From Actinoplanes ianthinogenes (GTDB lineage Bacteria > Actinomycetota > Actinomycetes > Mycobacteriales > Micromonosporaceae): DNA of 64,000 bases. The stretch is taken from assembly GCF_018324205.1 (NCBI RefSeq), contig NZ_AP023356.1, forward strand, positions 1 to 64,000, given 5' to 3'. The notes beneath the pieces are model-generated. The model did not search any database, was not told where the DNA came from, and saw nothing but the letters and a program-made list of their open reading frames with translations. This document shows, piece after piece, positions 34,387-42,519 of the stretch. The position numbers and the translations under genes are program-made. Every line of letters begins with the position of its first letter. Positions within the stretch are counted from its first letter, which is position 1.

Positions 34387-35982
34387 TCAGCTGTGCTCGA
34401 CGGCCGCCTGCTGCACCGGCAGCGCGGCGATGTAGCGCCGCATGAACGCGTCGAAGCCCGCCACGTCCACCGGGTCCGGCGCGGCGGTGTCCAGCTGCGT
34501 GCCGGCGAACACGTCGTTGTTCAGGAACTGATCCAGGCTCTGCCCGTCCTTGCGGCCGGACAGGAACGCGGCCAGGATCGCGATGCCCCACGCGCCGCCC
34601 TCGCCGGCCAGGTCACCGACCGAGACCGGGGTGTTGATCGCGGCGGCCAGCAGGTTCTGCGCGACGCCCTGGGTCTTGAACAGGCCGCCGTGCGCGAACA
34701 TCCGGTCCAGCCGCACGGACTCGGCCTTCTGCAGCACGTCCATGCCGATCCGCAGGGTGGCCAGCGCCGAGTAGAGCTGGGTCCGCATGAAGGTGGCCAG
34801 ATCGAGCGTGCTGCCCGGCTCGCGCAGGAACAGCGGCCGGCCCTCGTGCAGCCGGGTGATCGGCTCGCCGGACAGGTAGTTGAACGCCATCAGGCCACCG
34901 CCGTCCGGCGCCCCGGCCAGCGCGGAGCGGAACAGCGTCTCGAAGATGGTGTTGCTGTCCGCCCGCACCCCGAGCGCCGTGGCGAACTCGGCGAACAGCC
35001 CGGCCCACGAGTTCAGCTCGCTGGCCCCGTTGTTGCAGTGCACCATCGCGACCAGGTCACCGGCCGGGGTGGTCACCAGGTCGACCTCGGGGTGCATCCG
35101 GCTCAGCGGCCCGTCCAGCACGATCATGGCGAAGATGCTGGTCCCGGCGCTGACGTTGCCGGTCCGGCGGGCCACCGAGTTGGTGGCGACCATGCCGGTG
35201 CCGGCGTCGCCCTCGGGCGGGCAGAGCGGCAGCCCGGCGAGGAGGACGCCAGTGGGGTCGAGCAGCGCGGCGCCGGCCTCGGTGAGCGTGCCGGCCGTCT
35301 CACCGGCGGGCAGCACCGCCGGCAGCAGCCCGGCCAGCGCCGGCACGCCGCGCCCGGCGACCAGCTCGTCGAACTGGGCGAGCATCCCGGCGTCGTAGGT
35401 CCCGGTCGCCACGTCGATCGGGAACATGCCGCTGGCGTCGCCGACACCGAGCACCTGGCGGCCGGTCAGCTTCCAGTGCACGTAACCGGCCAGGGTGGTG
35501 ACGTGGGCGAGCCGCCCGATGTGCTCTTCACCGTTGAGAATCGCCTGGTAGAGGTGGGCGATGCTCCACCGGTGCGGGATGTTGTGGCCGAACAGGTCGC
35601 TGAGCGCCTCGGAGGCGTCGCCGGTGTTCGTGTTCCGCCAGGTGCGGAACGGGGTGAGCAGCTCCCCGTCGGCGTCGAAGGCCAGGTAACCGTGCATCAT
35701 CGCGGACACCCCGAGCGCGCCGGTGGTCCGCAGCTCCGTGCCGTGTTTCGCCCGGACGTCCGCCGCGAGCTTCGCAAAGCAGTCCTGAAGCCCGGCCCAG
35801 ACCGCCTCCAGCGAATAGGTCCAGACCCGGTCGACGAACTGATTCTCCCAGTCGTGGCTGCCCGTCGCGATCGCCTCGTGGTCGGGACCGATCAACACCG
35901 CCTTGATCCGGGTCGACCCCAGCTCGATCCCGAGGGCCGTGCGCCCCTGGTCGATCGCCTCACGCAAGTTCGTCATGTTCAC
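34387..35982 (-). CDS. FGGY-family carbohydrate kinase (xylulokinase-like)
   Basis: 531 aa. N-terminal actin-fold ATPase motif [17 protein letters not shown], substrate region [13 protein letters not shown] and C-terminal lobe with [38 protein letters not shown] and [14 protein letters not shown]. Length and sequence fit the xylulokinase-like branch (cd07809 type) that phosphorylates ketopentoses or related sugars. No isomerase, sugar transporter or LacI regulator lies beside it, so the substrate is not secured. Start GTG 35982 or ATG 35976. Followed 12 bp later by the LURP-one gene. Confidence 0.88.
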   Translation of the reverse strand: MNMTNLREAIDQGRTALGIELGSTRIKAVLIGPDHEAIATGSHDWENQFVDRVWTYSLEAVWAGLQDCFAKLAADVRAKHGTELRTTGALGVSAMMHGYLAFDADGELLTPFRTWRNTNTGDASEALSDLFGHNIPHRWSIAHLYQAILNGEEHIGRLAHVTTLAGYVHWKLTGRQVLGVGDASGMFPIDVATGTYDAGMLAQFDELVAGRGVPALAGLLPAVLPAGETAGTLTEAGAALLDPTGVLLAGLPLCPPEGDAGTGMVATNSVARRTGNVSAGTSIFAMIVLDGPLSRMHPEVDLVTTPAGDLVAMVHCNNGASELNSWAGLFAEFATALGVRADSNTIFETLFRSALAGAPDGGGLMAFNYLSGEPITRLHEGRPLFLREPGSTLDLATFMRTQLYSALATLRIGMDVLQKAESVRLDRMFAHGGLFKTQGVAQNLLAAAINTPVSVGDLAGEGGAWGIAILAAFLSGRKDGQSLDQFLNNDVFAGTQLDTAAPDPVDVAGFDAFMRRYIAALPVQQAAVEHS

Positions 35983-36152
35983 GTTCTACCGTACGAGTGC
36001 GCTGGTCCACCAGCAGCCCCTCCCTTCAATTGTGATCGTTCCCATCGGAGCCGATCACCTGCCGTCCACACCGGGCCGGACACTCACATCGAAGCACATC
36101 ACAGCCCACTTCCGGGCTCGCCGACGCCGCCGGTTCCACCCATCAAAACCTG

Positions 36153-36172
36153 TTTTGTGTACGCCCGGAGCC
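36153..36172 (+). repeat. Dispersed motif copy between kinase and lectin genes
   Basis: TTTTGTGTACGCCCGGAGCC in a 268-bp gap (35983-36250) that otherwise shows only the kinase promoter region. Confidence 0.4.
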
Positions 36173-36250
36173 GCCGCCGCCGGATCAGGACCGGGCATGG
36201 GGCAGCGGCCCAGACATCCGCCGTGGATGGCTGGGTCACTGCGGGCGGTC

Positions 36251-36787
36251 CTACTGGAACTGCCAGTCCCCGGCGTGAAGCGAGTCGGGTCCGTCGTCAC
36301 CGATGGTGTCCTGGACCAGCGACGCCCGATCGAGCAGACTCTCCGACTTGATGATCAGCGCCTTGCCGCTGTGCCGGGCCACCAGGAACGGCCAGCCGGG
36401 GACGCCGCTCGGCATCGTGGTCCACTGCTGGTTGAAGGTGCCCGTGCAACCCTGCTGGTGCACCCCGGCACCATCGGCCTGGCTGGCGTTGTCCACGGTC
36501 ATGCACTGGCCGCTGAAGGCGACGACCAGCTCGAAGTAGCCACTGTTGTCCAGCGCCACCTTCCGCCAGAGCTGGACCACCGTGCCGTTGCAGGTGAACT
36601 GCTGTACGACGCCGCCCCTGCGGTCGACTTCGACGCATTTGCCGCTGTGCAGGTTGCGGATCTGGTTGAACGTGACCGCGTTCGGGGTGACCGGGTTCGC
36701 GCTCGCCGTTCCGGGACTGCCCAGGATCACGGCGGCTGCGGCCGCGAACGCGGCCAGTCCCGCGAAGATCTTCTGCCTGACGTTCAT
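36251..36787 (-). CDS. Secreted ricin-type beta-trefoil protein (178 aa)
   Basis: ATG 36787 follows a strong GGAGGGG ribosome site. Signal peptide MNVRQKIFAGLAAFAAAAAVILGSPGTASA, cleaved near residue 30. Mature lobes: IRNLHSGKCVEVDRRGGVVQQFTCNGTVVQLWRKV, LVVAFSGQCMTVDNASQADGAGVHQQGCTGTFNQQWTTM and a third with ARHSGKALIIKSESLLDRASLVQ..DWQFQ. Cys pairs (SGKC/FTC, SGQC/QGC) are typical disulfides; the third lobe lacks them. Sugar-binding residues seem best kept in lobe two. Divergent from the LuxR/ATPase regulator at 36897, which may control it. Confidence 0.85.
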   Translation of the reverse strand: MNVRQKIFAGLAAFAAAAAVILGSPGTASANPVTPNAVTFNQIRNLHSGKCVEVDRRGGVVQQFTCNGTVVQLWRKVALDNSGYFELVVAFSGQCMTVDNASQADGAGVHQQGCTGTFNQQWTTMPSGVPGWPFLVARHSGKALIIKSESLLDRASLVQDTIGDDGPDSLHAGDWQFQ

Positions 36788-36896
36788 GTCGTTCCCCTCC
36801 GTCACTGGATCGGACCGGCCGGACGCTACGGCCCGGTCGCCGATCCGGAATGGGTGAGCTCCCCCAACTTGACGGGTAGCCGACGGCGGGAACTGG

Positions 36897-39551
36897 GTGA
36901 GCGGGAGCGGTACTACCGTCGATGCCGTGCGGTTGTGGGAACGCGACGCGGCACTCGGCCTGCTCGATCGGCTGCTGGGCGACAGCGCTGCCGGGGGCCT
37001 CGTCGCCCTGGTGGCCGGCGAAGCCGGACTCGGCAAGTCGGCCCTGGTCACGGAGTTCGTCCGACGGTCCGGGCCGCGGGCCCGGGTCCTCTGGGGTGGC
37101 TGCGATCGCCTGATCACCCCGCGGGCGCTGGGTCCGCTGCGCGACATCGGCCGGCACACCGGTGGCCTGCTGGCCGAGCGGTTGAGCGCGCGGGCGGACC
37201 AGGAGGAGATCTTCGCGGCGTTCCTGAACGAGCTGTCCGGGCCACGGCAGCGGCCCCGGCCCGTGATCGTGGTGGAGGACGCGCAATGGGCGGACGCGGC
37301 CACCCTGGATTGGATCACGCTGCTCGGCCGACGGATCGGGCGGCTGCCCGCGCTGCTGGTCATCACCTATCGCGATGACGAGCTGGCGCTCGACCATCCG
37401 TTGCGGAGCACCCTCTCTTCGCTGCCCAGCGCCATGGTCCGCCGGGTACCGCTGCTGCCCCTGTCCCCGCAGTGCGTGCACGAGCAGGCACTGCGCACCG
37501 GCCGGGACCCGGTGCGGGCCTACCACCTGACCGGGGGCAACCCGCTGCTGGTGACCGAGCTGGCGAACGCCGCGGGGCAGGCGGTTCCGGGCGCGGTGCA
37601 GAACCTCATCCTGGACCGGCTGCGCGCCCTGCCGGCGGCGGCACGCGAACTGGCCCAGCTGGTGGCGGTGGTGCCCAGCCGCGCTGACACGGCGATGGTC
37701 GCCGGCTCAGCCGGCCTGGATGACGTGGCCGACCTCGTCGACCGGTGCATCGGCGCCGGGGTCCTCGTCGCGTCCGGCGACGGCGTGTCCTACCGGCATG
37801 AACTGCTGCGCGCGGCGGTGGAGGACGCGCTGTCGCCGCCGCGGCGGGCCGCTCTGCACCAGCGGGTGCTGGACACCCTCATCGGCATTCCCGGCACGGA
37901 TCCGGTGCGGTTGGTGCACCACGCGCGGTACGCCGGCGACGCGCCCGCAATCCTGCGATACGGGCAGGCGGCCGCAGCCGACGCGGCCCGCCACGGCGCG
38001 CACCGGGAAGCGGCGGCGTTGTACCGGGCCGCCGCGGACCACGCCGCCCGGCTGTCCGCCCCCCGGCGTGCCGAGCTGCTGGAACTGTACGCGTTGCAGG
38101 CCTACCTGGCCGGGCAGCTCAGCGAGAGCCTGCGAGCCCGGCGCCGGGCGGCGGCAGAGCGGCAGGAGCTGTGCCAGCCCCGGCAGGTCGCGGAGAACCT
38201 GCGGTGGATCTCACGGCTGGCGTGGTGGACCGGGCAGGCCGCGCTGGCCCGCGAGGCAACCGACCGGGCGGTGACCTCACTGGCCACCGGGCCGCCCTGC
38301 CGGGAGCTTGCGATGGCGTACAGCAGCCTGGCGCAACAGCACATGCGCGCGTGGGAGCACGACGAGGCGATCGCGGTGGGCGAGCAGGCCCGGGTCATGG
38401 CGCAAGAGCTGGGCGACGCGGAGACCGTCGTCCACGCGACCATCAACGTGCAGGCGGCGCGGCTCACTCGCGGGGCGACTGACGCCCGGGCCGCTCTGCT
38501 GGAGGCACACGAGCGGGCCGCCGCCGCGGGATACGTCGATCAGGCCGTCCGAGCCCTGGTGTGCCTGTCCGGCGGCCTGACCGACGAGCTGGGGCAGTAC
38601 GGCAGCGCCGTCGTGCACCTCGACCGCGCGCTGGCCTACGCCGCGGAACACGACCTCGATGGCTACCTGCACTATCTGCTCGGAGCCCGGGCGAACCTGC
38701 GGGTGCACAGCTGCGACTGGACCGGGGCGCTGCGGGACGCCGACGCGGCGCTGGCCGGGCCGGGGCAGTTCGCCGTCACAGCGGTGTTCCCGTTGGTGGC
38801 GCGGGGCCGGATCGAGGCGGCCCGCGGCCACCCCGGCGCACTCGCCACCCTGACCGAGGCCGCCCGCCGTGCCGACGAGATCGGTGAGCCGCAGTGGATG
38901 GCGCCGGTGGCGGCCGCCCGCTCGGAATACTTTCTGTGGAACGGCGACCTCGATCGCGCCGCCGCACAGGCCCGGCAGGGACTGGCTCGGGCAGCCGGGA
39001 CCTGCCAACCGTTTCACCTCGGCGCCCTGGCGTACCGGCTGTGGCAGGCCGACGGCACGAGAACCACCACGACTGCGGTCGCGGAGCCGTACCAGCAGAT
39101 GATCAACGGCGACTGGGCCGGCGCAGCGGCGGCCTGGACCGCTCGCGGCGCCATCTACCTGCGGCTGGAGGCGATGGCGGCCGGCGACCGGACGGCCGCG
39201 TCCGAGGCGCTGCGGATGCTGGACGGCCTCGGCGCCGTGCGGGCAACGGAACGGCTGCGCGCGCGCCTGCGGCAGCGTGGGGTGACCGGCGTCCCGCGCG
39301 GCCCACGCCGCCCCACCGCGGCGCACCCGGCCGGCCTGACCGCCCGCCAGGCCGAAATCCTCACCATGCTGGCCGACGGCTCTTCCAACGCGGACATCGC
39401 GGCCAAGCTGACCCTGTCCCGCAAGACCGTGGAACATCACATCTCGGCTCTGCTGGGCAAACTCGGCGCGGCCAATCGCGGCCAAGCCATCGTGATCGCA
39501 CACCGCCGGAACCTCGTCCTGAGCCCCAACCCCGCGGACCCATCGGATTAG
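36897..39551 (+). CDS. Large ATP-binding LuxR-family regulator (LAL/MalT-like)
   Basis: 884 aa. N-terminal AAA/NB-ARC-like ATPase: Walker A VALVAGEAGLGKSALVTEF, Walker B RPVIVVEDAQWADAATLDW, sensor region LLVITYRDDELALDHPLR. The middle 450 residues are TPR-like helical repeats rich in Ala. The C-terminal LuxR HTH reads GLTARQAEILTMLADGSSNADIAAKLTLSRKTVEHHISALLGKLGAANRGQAIVIA. A signal-dependent activator. A second start, GTG 36927, follows TACCGT (36914-36919) by 7 nt and would give MRLWERDAAL, the usual opening of this family. Divergent from the lectin gene and upstream of the siderophore operon; it may activate either. Confidence 0.9.
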   Translation: MSGSGTTVDAVRLWERDAALGLLDRLLGDSAAGGLVALVAGEAGLGKSALVTEFVRRSGPRARVLWGGCDRLITPRALGPLRDIGRHTGGLLAERLSARADQEEIFAAFLNELSGPRQRPRPVIVVEDAQWADAATLDWITLLGRRIGRLPALLVITYRDDELALDHPLRSTLSSLPSAMVRRVPLLPLSPQCVHEQALRTGRDPVRAYHLTGGNPLLVTELANAAGQAVPGAVQNLILDRLRALPAAARELAQLVAVVPSRADTAMVAGSAGLDDVADLVDRCIGAGVLVASGDGVSYRHELLRAAVEDALSPPRRAALHQRVLDTLIGIPGTDPVRLVHHARYAGDAPAILRYGQAAAADAARHGAHREAAALYRAAADHAARLSAPRRAELLELYALQAYLAGQLSESLRARRRAAAERQELCQPRQVAENLRWISRLAWWTGQAALAREATDRAVTSLATGPPCRELAMAYSSLAQQHMRAWEHDEAIAVGEQARVMAQELGDAETVVHATINVQAARLTRGATDARAALLEAHERAAAAGYVDQAVRALVCLSGGLTDELGQYGSAVVHLDRALAYAAEHDLDGYLHYLLGARANLRVHSCDWTGALRDADAALAGPGQFAVTAVFPLVARGRIEAARGHPGALATLTEAARRADEIGEPQWMAPVAAARSEYFLWNGDLDRAAAQARQGLARAAGTCQPFHLGALAYRLWQADGTRTTTTAVAEPYQQMINGDWAGAAAAWTARGAIYLRLEAMAAGDRTAASEALRMLDGLGAVRATERLRARLRQRGVTGVPRGPRRPTAAHPAGLTARQAEILTMLADGSSNADIAAKLTLSRKTVEHHISALLGKLGAANRGQAIVIAHRRNLVLSPNPADPSD

Positions 39552-39738
39552 CGCAACAGCCGTCCACTCTACCGAGTGGGATTCGCGCCTTATGTGGCAA
39601 TCGTCACTCGGCGGTCGCCGCAGTCGTCCTCATGAGGATATGCGCAGGTCGCGCCCTGCCCGAGTGCCCGGTGGGCCCGGTGCCGAGCACCCGAGGCAGG
39701 TTTCCTTCTCGCGCCCCAGAAGGTTAGGGTCCCCTTGG

Positions 39739-39757
39739 TTAGGTAAGCATTACCTTA
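39739..39757. promoter_or_regulatory. Iron box (IdeR/DmdR-type operator)
   Basis: TTAGGTAAGCATTACCTTA is a near-perfect palindrome close to the actinobacterial iron-box consensus (TTAGGTTAGGCTCACCTAA) and ends one base before the first candidate start codon. Fe(II)-loaded IdeR/DmdR would shut the siderophore operon when iron is plentiful. The rest of 39552-39738 shows no gene. Confidence 0.85.
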
Positions 39758-41239
39758 GTGGAGGCCTCGTTGGAGCGGTCCGATTCCCCGCATCTGTTTT
39801 CCGGGTCCACGCTGGACGGTTACACGTCCGGCGTGTGGCACGCGTCGGCGCTGCTCGCCGACCGGGTGAAGGCAGTGCGGCAGCCGTACTCCGGCGCAGG
39901 CGTCGCCGAGCTGCAGGAGCAGATCGACACCGTCGACCTCGACCGGCCCCTCGGTGACACCGGTGCGGCCTTGCACGAAGTCGCCCGGCTCTACCTGGAC
40001 AACGCCGTCTGGTTCCACGAGCCCACCTACGTCGCCCACCTCAACTGCCCGGTGGCCATCCCCGCGCTCAGCGCGGAGGTGCTGATCTCGGCGGTCAACT
40101 CCTCGGTGGACACCTGGGACCAGAGCACCGCGGGCACCCTCATCGAGCGCCGCCTGATCGACTGGACGGCCGGGCGGATCGGCTTCGGCCCGGGTGCCGA
40201 CGGCATCTTCACCAGCGGCGGCACCCAGTCCAACCTGCAGGCCCTGCTGCTGGCCCGCGAGGAGACCCTGGCCGGTCCGGCCGGGGACCGGGCCACCGCG
40301 ATCCCGAAGCTACGGATCTTCGCCACCACCGAGAGCCACTTCAGCGTCAGCAAGTCGGCCGGCATCCTCGGCCTGGCCGCCGACGCGGTGGTCGGTGTGG
40401 CCACCGACGGCACCGGCCGGATGGACCCGGAGGCGCTCGCCGCCGCCATCGACGACGTGCGACGCGACGGCGGGATCCCGATGGCCGTCGTCGCCACCGC
40501 CGGCACCACCGACCTGGGCCGCATCGACCCGGTCGACGCCATCGCGGGGATCTGCGAGAGCCGGGGCATCTGGTTCCACGTCGATGCCGCGTACGGCTGC
40601 GGGCTGCTCGTCTCGCGCCGCCGGAACCTGCTGGACGGCATCGAGCGGGCCGACTCGGTGACCGTCGACTTCCACAAGAGCTACTTCCAGCCGGTCAGTT
40701 CCAGCGCGATCGTGGTGCGCCGGGGCGAGACGATGCGCCGCATCGCGGTGCACGCCGACTACCTGAACCCGCGCACCGCCGTCGTGCCGAATCAGGTCGA
40801 CAAGAGCCTGCAGACCACCCGCCGCTTCGACGCGCTGAAGCTGTGGATGACGCTGCGGACCATGGGCGCCGAGCAGATCGGTGCCATGTTCGACGCTGTC
40901 ATCGACCGGGCGCACGAGGTCTACCTGGAGATCTGCGACGACCCGGACTTCGAGGCGGTGGCCGCGCCGACGCTGAGCACGGTCCTGTTCCGGTACAGGC
41001 CGGCCGGGACGACCGTCGCCGAGTGCGACGACCTGATGCCGCGGCTGCGCCAGCGGCTGTTCCACGGCGGCCGGGCGATCGTCGCCGGCACCACCATCGG
41101 CGGGCACTACTGGCTCAAGTTCACCCTGCTCAACCCGAACACCACCAGGGACGACCTGCGCGGCGTGCTGGACCTGATCCGCGGGATCGGCGCGGAGATG
41201 ACCGGCGAGCGCGACGAGGCCGCGGCGGTGATGGCCTGA
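39758..41239 (+). CDS. PLP-dependent decarboxylase (DesA-like, siderophore diamine synthesis)
   Basis: 493 aa group II decarboxylase. PLP features: ITSGGTQSNLQALLLARE, ring-stacking His in TESHFSVSKSAGI (H194), Asp in WFHVDAAYG (D276), Schiff-base Lys in VTVDFHKSYFQPVS (K307). It decarboxylates lysine, ornithine or 2,4-diaminobutyrate to the diamine backbone of a hydroxamate siderophore; lysine to cadaverine is likeliest given the DesB/DesD-like partners. Start uncertain: GTG 39758 touches the iron box, while TTG 39770 has GGAGG five bases before it and may be the real start. First gene of four; its stop overlaps the next start (TGATG). Confidence 0.9.
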   Translation: MEASLERSDSPHLFSGSTLDGYTSGVWHASALLADRVKAVRQPYSGAGVAELQEQIDTVDLDRPLGDTGAALHEVARLYLDNAVWFHEPTYVAHLNCPVAIPALSAEVLISAVNSSVDTWDQSTAGTLIERRLIDWTAGRIGFGPGADGIFTSGGTQSNLQALLLAREETLAGPAGDRATAIPKLRIFATTESHFSVSKSAGILGLAADAVVGVATDGTGRMDPEALAAAIDDVRRDGGIPMAVVATAGTTDLGRIDPVDAIAGICESRGIWFHVDAAYGCGLLVSRRRNLLDGIERADSVTVDFHKSYFQPVSSSAIVVRRGETMRRIAVHADYLNPRTAVVPNQVDKSLQTTRRFDALKLWMTLRTMGAEQIGAMFDAVIDRAHEVYLEICDDPDFEAVAAPTLSTVLFRYRPAGTTVAECDDLMPRLRQRLFHGGRAIVAGTTIGGHYWLKFTLLNPNTTRDDLRGVLDLIRGIGAEMTGERDEAAAVMA

Positions 41240-42519
41240 TGCGCACGTACGACTTCGCCGCGATCGGCGTCGGCCCGTTCAACCTGGGGCTGGCCGCCCT
41301 CACCGAGGACCTCACCGGCGTCGACGGGATCTTCCTGGAGCAGCGGGCCGGGTTCGACTGGCATCCCGGCCTGATGATCGACGGCGTGACGATCCAGGTG
41401 CCGTTCATGGCCGACCTGGTCACGATGGCCGATCCGACCTCGCGCTTCTCGTTCCTCAACTACCTCAAGCAGGTCGGTCGGCTCTATCCGTTCTACATCC
41501 GGGAGAGCTTCTACCCGCTGCGCGCCGAGTACAACGAGTACTGCAAGTGGGTGGCCGGGCAGCTGTCGTCGATCAGGTGGGACACCCGCGTCGACACCGT
41601 CACCCACGACGGCGAGGCCTACCTGGTGCACACGAACGGTGAGACGTTCCGGGCCCGCAAGCTGGTGCTAGGCATCGGCACCGCGCCGCGTGTCCCGGCT
41701 GCCGTGGACCAGGGGCCCTACCTGCACAGTGCCGACTACCTGCCCGGGAAGGCCGAGCTCCAGCGACTCGACTCGATCACGATCATCGGCAGCGGGCAGA
41801 GTGCCGCCGAGATCTACCTCGATCTCCTCAACGACATCGAGACGTACGGCTACCACCTGAGCTGGATCACCCGCTCGCCGCGGTTCTTCCCGATGGAGTA
41901 CACCAAGCTCACGCTGGAGATGACCTCGCCGGAGTACATCCGGTACCACCGGCGCCTGCCGCTGGAGACCCGCGACCGGCTCGGCCGGGAGCAGCGCAAT
42001 CTGTACAAGGGCATCAGCGGCGACCTGGTCGATGCCATCTACGACACCCTCTACGCCAAGAGCCTGGCCGGGCCGGTGTCCACCACGCTGCTCACCGGCA
42101 CCGCCCTGTCCGGCGTGATCTGGGACGGCGAGCGCTGGACGCTGGCGCTGGAGCACCAGGAGGAGGGCAGCTCGTTCACGGCCACCACCCGCGGACTCGT
42201 GCTGGCCACCGGTTACGCCCCACGGGTGCCGTCCTTCCTGGACCCGGTCCGTGATCGGATCAACTGGGACGCCCACGGCCGGTTCGACGTCGCCGTCGAC
42301 TACGCCGTCGACCGCCGGGGTGAGGAGATCTTCGTCCAGAACGCGGCCGAGCACACGCACAGCGTGACCGACCCCGACCTGGGCATGGGCGCCTACCGCA
42401 ACAGCGTGATCCTGCGGGGTATCACCGGGCGCGAGATCTACCCGGTCGAGGAGTCGATCGCCTTCCAGCAGTTCGGGGCCCCCACGGCCGACATCCCCAA
42501 GGCACTGGTGACATCGTGA
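41239..42519 (+). CDS. L-lysine/cadaverine N6-monooxygenase (IucD/DesB family)
   Basis: 426 aa. FAD motif AAIGVGPFNLGLAAL, the substrate-site signature DWHPGLMIDGVTIQVPFMADLVTMADPTSRFSFLNYL, NADPH motif ITIIGSGQSAAEIYLDLL and the C-terminal LATGYAPRVPSFL. It hydroxylates the terminal amine of lysine, cadaverine or ornithine; the upstream decarboxylase favours cadaverine. The ATG overlaps the previous stop by one base, and its own stop overlaps the following GTG (GTGA), so all products are made in fixed ratio. Confidence 0.93.
   Translation: MRTYDFAAIGVGPFNLGLAALTEDLTGVDGIFLEQRAGFDWHPGLMIDGVTIQVPFMADLVTMADPTSRFSFLNYLKQVGRLYPFYIRESFYPLRAEYNEYCKWVAGQLSSIRWDTRVDTVTHDGEAYLVHTNGETFRARKLVLGIGTAPRVPAAVDQGPYLHSADYLPGKAELQRLDSITIIGSGQSAAEIYLDLLNDIETYGYHLSWITRSPRFFPMEYTKLTLEMTSPEYIRYHRRLPLETRDRLGREQRNLYKGISGDLVDAIYDTLYAKSLAGPVSTTLLTGTALSGVIWDGERWTLALEHQEEGSSFTATTRGLVLATGYAPRVPSFLDPVRDRINWDAHGRFDVAVDYAVDRRGEEIFVQNAAEHTHSVTDPDLGMGAYRNSVILRGITGREIYPVEESIAFQQFGAPTADIPKALVTS

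Noticed and set aside
39760-39770. Riboswitch in front of the siderophore operon
   Set aside because: There is no leader long enough; control is explained by the iron box.
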